In this document: positions 5,022 through 10,150 of the stretch, in pieces
Numbering within the stretch: the first letter of the stretch is position 1
How the letters are laid out: each line of letters begins with the position of its first letter
Origin: Anaerolineaceae bacterium
Lineage (GTDB): Bacteria; Chloroflexota; Anaerolineae; Anaerolineales; Anaerolineaceae
Reading direction: 5' to 3'
Assembly (NCBI GenBank): GCA_011620505.1
Contig: WOZA01000030.1
Location: forward strand, 1-10,150
Length of the DNA: 10,150 nt
Translations under genes and position numbers: made by a program
Notes under the pieces: model-generated
Seen by the model: only the letters and a program-made list of their open reading frames with translations
Database searches by the model: none
Told to the model about the DNA's origin: nothing

Positions 5022-6347
5022 TTAACCAAATAACTTATTGATATTACCACGTCCACCGGTTTTTTGGAACTTTTTCATTAAAGTCTGTATGTCCCGGAAT
5101 TGTTTCATCAGCTTGTTCACATCCTGCACATCTTTGCCACAACCAGCCGCAATCCTCCTCCGGCGGCTCGCGTTCAAAATGCGCGGATCCTGCCTTTCTT
5201 TTGGGGTCATCGAATTGATGATTGCCTCCACCGTCTTTAGCTGATCTTCCGCTTCACGCGGGTCGACCGTCTTTGCTACAGTGCCAAACTGACCTGGCAG
5301 CATCCCCAACACCTGCGAGATCGGTCCCATTTTCTTGATCTGCCGTAATTGATTCGCAAAGTCCTGCAGTGTGAACTGCCCGGTCAGCATGCGCTCGGCT
5401 TCCTTCACGTCCACCTGTCCGGAGTAAGCTGCCTCGGCCTTTTCGATCAGACCGAGCATGTCGCCCATCCCCAGGATCCTCGATGAGATCCGGGTTGGAT
5501 CGAACACTTCCAGCGCATCCAATCCCTCACCAGTGCCCAGGAACTTGATCGGGATGCCAGTCACCTCGCGGATGGAGATTGCCGCGCCGCCGCGGGCATC
5601 GCCATCGATCTTGGTGAAGATCAATCCGCTTACAGGAATCACGCCAACAAAGCCTTTGGCTACATTCAGCGCTTCCTGCCCAATCATCGAGTCCACCACC
5701 AGCAGGATTTCCTTCACCGGCACAGCTTCATTCAGGGCTTTCAGTTCGTCCATCAGCTCGTCGTCCAATTGCGAACGTCCGGCGGTATCCAGGATCACGA
5801 CGGAAAAACCACCTTTTCTGGCTGCATCAAGAGCGCTCTTTGCGATCTGTACAGGCTTTGCGCCGTCCACGCTATGCACGGGGACATCAATCCGCTCGCC
5901 CAAAGTCCGCAACTGCTTGATGGCTGCCGGGCGGTAAATGTCCGCCGCCACCAGCATCACCCTCTCCCCTCTGGCGCGAAGTTGTTTCGCCAATTTGGCT
6001 GCTGCAGTCGTTTTACCAGACCCCTGCAAGCCTACCAGCATGATCACATGCGGTTTTTCCCCGCGGAGGTTGAGTGGCGCAGGCTGACCCAGCGTCTTGA
6101 TGAGTTCTTCGTTGACGATCTTGATCACTTGCTGGGCGGGGTTGAGCGCCTTCGAGACTTCCGCCCCGATCGACCGCTCCTTTACCCGGTTGGTAAATGC
6201 CTTAACCACGGCATAATTAACATCCGCCTCGAGCAATGCCAGCCGCACTTCGCGCATTGCCTTCTCAACATCCTCTTCAGACAGCTTTCCACGTCGGCGG
6301 AGGTTGTCGAATACGGCTGTCAGTTTGTCGGTCAAATTCTCAAACAT
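5022..6347 (-). CDS. ffh: Signal recognition particle GTPase Ffh (SRP54)
   Basis: A 441-aa protein, near the usual length. Ffh binds SRP RNA and signal sequences of nascent membrane proteins and docks with FtsY at the membrane. The N domain (about 1-90) precedes the G domain with G1 GLQGSGKTT (106-114), G3 DTAGR (187-191) and G4 TKIDGDARGG (245-254). The M domain runs from about 300, with QVLGMLPGQ (345-353) in the hydrophobic finger region and the RNA-binding helix-turn-helix SRRRRIAAGCGKDVQDVNKL (394-413). Cys403 stands where most homologues have Ser in the GSG element. GGGA precedes the ATG by a few bases. The gene has its own promoter, divergent from degV. Confidence 0.97.
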   Translation of the reverse strand: MFENLTDKLTAVFDNLRRRGKLSEEDVEKAMREVRLALLEADVNYAVVKAFTNRVKERSIGAEVSKALNPAQQVIKIVNEELIKTLGQPAPLNLRGEKPHVIMLVGLQGSGKTTAAAKLAKQLRARGERVMLVAADIYRPAAIKQLRTLGERIDVPVHSVDGAKPVQIAKSALDAARKGGFSVVILDTAGRSQLDDELMDELKALNEAVPVKEILLVVDSMIGQEALNVAKGFVGVIPVSGLIFTKIDGDARGGAAISIREVTGIPIKFLGTGEGLDALEVFDPTRISSRILGMGDMLGLIEKAEAAYSGQVDVKEAERMLTGQFTLQDFANQLRQIKKMGPISQVLGMLPGQFGTVAKTVDPREAEDQLKTVEAIINSMTPKERQDPRILNASRRRRIAAGCGKDVQDVNKLMKQFRDIQTLMKKFQKTGGRGNINKLFG

Positions 6348-6389
6348 GGTTCATCCCTGTTCCGGTGACTTGTGTAATTTCAAGTCCAT

Positions 6390-6417
6390 ATCATACCCCA
6401 AACTGTGCTGCTTTCAA
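6390..6417 (-). promoter_or_regulatory. Promoter of ffh
   Basis: Minus-strand TTGAAA (6417-6412), 16-bp spacer, TATGAT (6395-6390), about 43 bp upstream of the ffh ATG. Confidence 0.6.
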
Positions 6418-6491
6418 AACAGTCTGAGCAATAAAATAATCTGAGTTTTAAGTCAAAATAATTCCATTGCGAAACTAAATTTACTGGTGGG

Positions 6492-6512
6492 TGTTTCTAA
6501 CCCTGAGAAACA
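6492..6512 (+). promoter_or_regulatory. Small inverted repeat in the degV leader
   Basis: TGTTTCT (6492-6498) and AGAAACA (6506-6512) form a perfect 7-bp stem with a 7-nt loop, ending 6 bp before the degV ribosome site. It could be an operator or a leader hairpin. The 181-bp gap between ffh and degV shows no other clear signal for degV; no convincing -35/-10 pair was found. Confidence 0.35.
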
Positions 6513-6528
6513 TTTATCAGAGGTTAGC

Positions 6529-7386
6529 ATGAATAAAGTAGCAATCGTAACCGATAGTACCGCTGGTATCCCTGATTCCACTGCCCGCGAAAACAATATA
6601 ACTGTCGTCCCGCTTTCTGTATTATGGGATGATAAATCCTACCTTGATGGGATCGATATCACACCCGAGGAATTTTACGAGCGCCTGGTCAAATCCGATA
6701 CTCTGCCCACCACCTCGCAGCCTTCTGCCGGCATGTTTGCCGAAGTTTTCAAAAAACTGATCGATCAGGGCTATGACATTCTCACAATTGTCATGTCTTC
6801 CAAACTCTCCGGCACCTACCAGTCTGCGATCCTAGCTGCGGAGGATTTTCCCAAAAACCGCATATCAGTCGTAGACAGTTTCCAGGCTTCCATGCCCCTT
6901 ACTCTTGTCGTCCTCATGGCTGCTCAAGCCGCCCAACGCGGTGCAACGCTCCTTGAATGCACCAATCTGGCGAAGGATCTATGCCAGCGGGTTCGCACCT
7001 TGTTCATTGTCGATACGCTTGAGTTTCTCTATAAAGGCGGTCGTATTGGTGGAGCCGCCCGTCTGATTGGCACAGCGCTCAAGATGAAGCCCGTCCTCCA
7101 GCTCAAAGACGGACTGATTGACTCTTACGAAAACGTTCGCACCTTCAAAAAAGCGACGGAACGTGTGTTCGAGATCGCTGAATCCGAACTTGGCAAACAA
7201 GGCACCATCGAGTATCTCGGCATCGTGACTGCCAATGTCCCTCAGCGCGGGGATGAATTCTTACGCATGGCACACCAACGATTCAATGTTCGCAACGAGT
7301 TTGTGGGTATGATCAGCCCGGTTATTGGCACGTATGTCGGTCCGGGTACTGTTGGCCTGGTCTATATACCTGCCAAAAAAGCCTGA
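6529..7386 (+). CDS. DegV family protein (fatty-acid-binding, FakB-like)
   Basis: A 285-aa protein, typical of the family. DegV/FakB proteins bind a fatty acid and present it to the kinase FakA for phosphorylation and use in phospholipid synthesis. Motifs: TDSTAGIP (8-15), TTSQPSAGMF (61-70) and SSKLSGTYQSA (90-100), the last two lining the acyl-chain pocket in known structures. The later segment EFLYKGGRIGGAARLIG is also typical. The ATG at 6529 has AGAGG 5 nt upstream; a GTG at 6487 in the same frame adds 14 residues unlike the family and is rejected. No FakA gene is in the window. The gene ends in an intrinsic terminator. Confidence 0.94.
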   Translation: MNKVAIVTDSTAGIPDSTARENNITVVPLSVLWDDKSYLDGIDITPEEFYERLVKSDTLPTTSQPSAGMFAEVFKKLIDQGYDILTIVMSSKLSGTYQSAILAAEDFPKNRISVVDSFQASMPLTLVVLMAAQAAQRGATLLECTNLAKDLCQRVRTLFIVDTLEFLYKGGRIGGAARLIGTALKMKPVLQLKDGLIDSYENVRTFKKATERVFEIAESELGKQGTIEYLGIVTANVPQRGDEFLRMAHQRFNVRNEFVGMISPVIGTYVGPGTVGLVYIPAKKA

Positions 7387-7411
7387 TTTCTCATTCTTTC
7401 GCGATCTTCAG

Positions 7412-7440
7412 AGCCTGGTTTTCCAGGCTTTGATTGTTTT
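7412..7440 (+). terminator. Intrinsic terminator after degV
   Basis: AGCCTGG (7412-7418), loop TTTT, CCAGGCT (7423-7429), then TTTGATTGTTTT: a perfect 7-bp GC-rich stem followed by a T-rich tract, 26 bp after the degV stop. Confidence 0.85.
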
Positions 7441-7464
7441 CCAGCCATTTCTTTTTTGTTTTGA

Positions 7465-7470
7465 TACAAT
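7465..7470 (+). promoter_or_regulatory. Candidate -10 box of the DUF1015 gene
   Basis: TACAAT (7465-7470) lies 35 bp before the ATG, just beyond the degV terminator, so a promoter is needed here. No good -35 is seen at the right distance (CAGCCA at 7442-7447). Confidence 0.4.
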
Positions 7471-7504
7471 AGGGTCAACTCACCTAAAGAAAAGGACGCT
7501 ATTC

Positions 7505-8824
7505 ATGTCAACTGCAGAGAAAATTGGTGTTCGAGTGCCTGAAGTTCTCCTGCCGGTTCAGGGGATCGATCTTCATAAGTGGGCTGTGATTGCCTGCGAT
7601 CAATTTACCTCGCAGCCGGAATATTGGGAGAAGGTCGCGGAAACCGTCGGCGATGCTCCTTCCACCTTCCACTTGATCCTCCCTGAAGTCTGGCTGCATG
7701 CCCCGGACGTGAAGGACCGCATTCGTAAGAGCCAGCAAGCCATGCAAGATTATCTGGACAAGGGGATTCTGGAACCCCACAAAGGGTTTGTCTTCGTTGA
7801 ACGCCAGGTTGATGACAAGTTCCAGTCAGGTCTTGTCGTCGCGCTCGACCTTGAATGTTATGACTACAACAAGGGTTCTCAGTCGCTCATCCGCGCCACC
7901 GAGGGCACCATCCTCGACCGCCTCCCTCCCCGCATGGAAGTCCGTCGGGATGCGCTGCTCGAATCCCCACACATCCTCGTCCTCTATGATGACCCTGAAG
8001 GCGTTGTGCTTTCAGAAGTTCTCGCCCAAAAACAGGAGCTTCCGCTTGCTTATGACTTTGATTTGATGGCTGGCAGCGGTCATCTTACGGGTCGCTTTGT
8101 CAAAGATCCCGTTTTGATCGATAGCGTCATCGAAGGCTTGGCTTCACTCATTGAACCTGCAGCTTACATGAAAAAATACGACCTGCCAAACGCAGACGCT
8201 CCTTTGCTCTTTGCCATAGGTGATGGAAACCATTCCCTCGCCACTGCCAAAGCCATCTGGGAAGAACTCAAACCGCATGTCAGCCCGGATCACCCTTCCC
8301 GCTACGCGCTGGTTGAGCTGGTCAACCTGCACGATCCCTCCCTCAAATTCGAGCCTATACATCGGGTGCTCTTCAACCCTGGCGAAGATTTCATCACGAC
8401 CTTAAAGCTGTTTTTCGCGGAGAAGCTGAAACTGCACGCGATCGCCGATATGCCTGCCCTCAGTGCTGAGGTTGCGAAGTCTTCACCCACCACGCAGCGA
8501 TTTGGCATGATCCAACCCGACTCTTATACCCTGGTTGAGCTTGATCACCCAATCCACAACCTGCCAGCCGGCAGCCTGCAGCAGTTCCTCGACCTCTACC
8601 TCCAAAGCCATCCCGACACTAAAATCGATTATGTCCACGGGGATGAAACAGTCGCTGAACTGGGTCGCAAGCCTGGGAATATCGGCTTCTTCCTGCCCCC
8701 CATCGGCAAGAATTCCTTCTTCCGATCTGTCATCGTCGACGGCACTCTGCCGCGGAAAACGTTCTCGATAAACCACGCCAAAGACAAACGCTTCTACATG
8801 GAATGTCGGAGGATTAAACCTTGA
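7505..8824 (+). CDS. DUF1015 family protein
   Basis: A 439-aa cytoplasmic protein. Recognised by the family's signature GDGNHSLATAK (239-249) and the upstream IRATEGTILDRLPPR (129-143), with an N-terminal VRVPEVLLP and DLHKWAVIACDQFTSQPEYW typical of the family. No enzymatic activity can be assigned from the sequence; the conserved Asp-Gly-Asn-His group suggests a catalytic or ligand-binding site (inference). AAAGGA (7491-7496) is 8 nt before the ATG at 7505, which fixes the start; the open frame extends upstream into degV but without homology. Its TGA stop (8822-8824) lies inside the recA -35 box. Confidence 0.9.
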   Translation: MSTAEKIGVRVPEVLLPVQGIDLHKWAVIACDQFTSQPEYWEKVAETVGDAPSTFHLILPEVWLHAPDVKDRIRKSQQAMQDYLDKGILEPHKGFVFVERQVDDKFQSGLVVALDLECYDYNKGSQSLIRATEGTILDRLPPRMEVRRDALLESPHILVLYDDPEGVVLSEVLAQKQELPLAYDFDLMAGSGHLTGRFVKDPVLIDSVIEGLASLIEPAAYMKKYDLPNADAPLLFAIGDGNHSLATAKAIWEELKPHVSPDHPSRYALVELVNLHDPSLKFEPIHRVLFNPGEDFITTLKLFFAEKLKLHAIADMPALSAEVAKSSPTTQRFGMIQPDSYTLVELDHPIHNLPAGSLQQFLDLYLQSHPDTKIDYVHGDETVAELGRKPGNIGFFLPPIGKNSFFRSVIVDGTLPRKTFSINHAKDKRFYMECRRIKP

Positions 8825-8848
8825 CGTCTCGAACAAGTGTGCTATATT
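8821..8848 (+). promoter_or_regulatory. recA promoter
   Basis: TTGACG (8821-8826), 16-bp spacer, TATATT (8843-8848). The -35 overlaps the stop codon of the preceding gene. The ribosome site GGGAGAAA (8873-8880) follows close to the recA ATG. Confidence 0.65.
8830..8843 (+). promoter_or_regulatory. Candidate LexA (SOS) box in the recA promoter
   Basis: CGAACAAGTGTGCT matches the Gram-positive LexA/DinR consensus CGAACRNRYGTTYG at 12 of 14 positions, with mismatches at the second T of GTT and the final base. It lies between the -35 and -10 of recA, the position expected for repression and SOS induction. Confidence 0.55.
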
Positions 8849-8882
8849 TATACCGTCCAAACAATTAGATCTGGGAGAAACT

Positions 8883-9989
8883 ATGGCTGCCCGCAAAGCA
8901 TCAACAACAACTAATCAGCAAGCTACTGACCAAAACATGGAAGAAGCGAAAAAGGTCGTGCTTGATCGCGCCTTACACGATATCGTCAAAAAATACGGCG
9001 AGGGCAGCATCATGCGCCTCGGCGAAGCCTATCAAATGCAAGTGGAAGCCATTCCCACCGGCTCCCTTTCGCTGGATATGGCAATCGGCGTCGGGGGTAT
9101 CCCCAAAGCCCGCATTACCGAGATATTCGGTCCTGAATCCTCCGGTAAAACGACCCTCTGCCAGCACATCGTCGCGGAATGCCAGGCACGCGGCGGCACT
9201 GCGGCTTATATCGATATGGAACACGCGCTCGACCCTGTCTACGCTGCCAAGTGCGGCGTCAAGGTTGATGAGTTGCTCATCTCTCAGCCAGACACCGGCG
9301 AGCAGGCGCTTGAAATTACCGAAACCCTGGTGCGCTCAGGAGCTGTGGACCTGGTGATCGTCGACTCCGTTGCTGCCCTTGTTCCCCGCTCAGAAATTGA
9401 AGGCGACATGGGCGACCCCACCATGGGCGTTCAGGCGCGCCTGATGTCTCAGGCGCTCCGCAAGCTCTCAGGCGCCATCAACCAGACCAAAACCGCGGTA
9501 GTCTTCACCAACCAGCTGCGCCAGAAAATCGGCACGATTTACGGCAACCCCGAAACGACCACCGGCGGCATGGCGCTGAAATTCTATGCTTCCGTCCGCC
9601 TCGACGTTCGCCGGGTTCAGTCCATCAAAGTTGGCGCTGAGATCGTGGGCAACCGTGTGCGCGTGCGTGTGGTCAAGAACAAAGTTTCGGCCCCCTTCCG
9701 CTCTGCCGAATTCGACATCATGTACAACGAAGGCATCTCCAAGTCTGGCGACATCCTCGACCTTGCCACCACGCTCGAGGTCATCGAGAAACGCGGTTCC
9801 TTCTATTCTTATAAGGATCAGCGTCTCGGGCAAGGGCGTGAAGCTTCCAAGAATTACCTCGTCCAGAACCCGGACATCATGCAGGAGATCGAGAATTCCG
9901 TCCGAGCCCTTGCCAACAGCGAAACGCTCACTGGCACGTTCGATCTCTCAAGCGATACCAGCGAGGACGACAGCAGCGGCGGTTATTGA
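8883..9989 (+). CDS. recA: Recombinase RecA
   Basis: A 368-aa RecA, which forms ATP-dependent filaments on ssDNA, performs strand exchange and triggers LexA self-cleavage. Walker A GPESSGKT (83-90), catalytic Glu113 in DMEHALDP, Walker B LVIVD (157-161), loop L1 around EGDMGDPTMGVQARLMSQ (173-190) and L2 in GNPETTTGGMALKFYASVRL (221-240) are all present and intact. The N terminus is about 17 residues longer than in E. coli (Glu113 against Glu96), and the C terminus ends in the usual acidic tail (SSDTSEDDSSGGY). The ATG at 8883 directly follows a good ribosome site. DprA, its loader, is encoded nearby. No recX is seen before the window ends. Confidence 0.98.
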   Translation: MAARKASTTTNQQATDQNMEEAKKVVLDRALHDIVKKYGEGSIMRLGEAYQMQVEAIPTGSLSLDMAIGVGGIPKARITEIFGPESSGKTTLCQHIVAECQARGGTAAYIDMEHALDPVYAAKCGVKVDELLISQPDTGEQALEITETLVRSGAVDLVIVDSVAALVPRSEIEGDMGDPTMGVQARLMSQALRKLSGAINQTKTAVVFTNQLRQKIGTIYGNPETTTGGMALKFYASVRLDVRRVQSIKVGAEIVGNRVRVRVVKNKVSAPFRSAEFDIMYNEGISKSGDILDLATTLEVIEKRGSFYSYKDQRLGQGREASKNYLVQNPDIMQEIENSVRALANSETLTGTFDLSSDTSEDDSSGGY

Positions 9990-10025
9990 TTGACAATGAT
10001 CAACAAAAGTACTCGTAGGGCGAGC

Positions 10026-10074
10026 TTGGAAGCACTGCACACTTCATCATGCAGAAGCCTTTATGTGCTTCCAA
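10026..10074. repeat. 10-bp perfect inverted repeat downstream of recA
   Basis: TTGGAAGCAC (10026-10035) and GTGCTTCCAA (10065-10074), with an inner pair CTGCA/TGCAG (10035-10039 and 10050-10054). GTAG occurs at 10015-10018, shortly before the left arm. There is no T run, so it is not a standard terminator. Confidence 0.6.
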
Positions 10075-10145
10075 TCCGCCATCACACCCTGTACCATTCA
10101 CAAAACCTGTCCTTTCCCATCCACTTCACCCTTACTGGCGGATTG
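10072..10145. repeat. 9-bp inverted repeat overlapping the previous one
   Basis: CAATCCGCC (10072-10080) and GGCGGATTG (10137-10145) pair perfectly. The left arm shares three bases with the right arm of the preceding repeat, so the two stems exclude each other. The 56-nt loop makes the structure uncertain. No gene was recognised in 9990-10150. Confidence 0.4.
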
Positions 10146-10150
10146 AGGGC

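Noticed and set aside
5769..6368. Long plus-strand open frames opposite ffh
   Set aside because: Antisense shadows of a fully conserved SRP GTPase gene, caused by GC-rich codon use.
7325..7504. N-terminal extension of the DUF1015 protein into degV
   Set aside because: It would cross the degV terminator, and a good ribosome site supports the ATG at 7505, where family similarity starts.

Overview
The window looks like a stretch of a Chloroflexota (Anaerolineae-like) chromosome. This is inferred from the gene set (a DUF5679-type small protein, a Thr/Pro-repeat lipoprotein, DUF1015, and an ffh-rpsP-KH-rimM-dprA cluster) and from protein style. No rRNA or other phylogenetic marker was compared, so the assignment is moderate.

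Bases 1-2664 are an accessory region. It starts with the first 17 codons of a small Cys-rich protein on the minus strand (1-51), which has a strong promoter. Next comes a REP-associated tyrosine transposase (RAYT, 254-916, minus) surrounded and invaded by a family of paired-hairpin repeats. Each repeat is bounded by GTAG and CTAC and holds two hairpins, much like a BIME. Two tandem copies lie in frame inside the transposase gene itself, one lies upstream of it, and two lie about 1.5 kb away in the opposite orientation. A solitary GTAG plus 20-bp palindrome follows the transposase stop. Between the repeats sit an AT-rich, Thr/Pro-repeat lipoprotein (1185-2009, plus) and a frameshifted membrane-anchored gene (2041-2489, plus) whose last codons run into a repeat.

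Bases 2665-6347 are a conserved minus-strand housekeeping block: ffh (SRP GTPase), rpsP (ribosomal protein S16), khpA-like KH protein, rimM (16S maturation factor) and dprA (ssDNA/RecA loader). The last four are tightly packed or translationally coupled and probably start from a promoter at 4945-4974. ffh has its own promoter at 6390-6417. The usual trmD-rplS continuation after rimM is absent; dprA occupies that place.

Bases 6529-9989 are on the plus strand: a DegV-family fatty-acid-binding protein ending in a clear intrinsic terminator, a DUF1015 protein, and recA. The recA promoter overlaps the DUF1015 stop codon and contains a likely Gram-positive-type LexA (SOS) box between its -35 and -10. 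The last 160 bases hold no recognisable gene but carry two overlapping, mutually exclusive inverted repeats.

The main point of interest is the RAYT/repeat system: a transposase whose own coding sequence carries two 90-bp in-frame units of what is probably its cognate repeat, in the linker between its HUH motif and its catalytic tyrosine.
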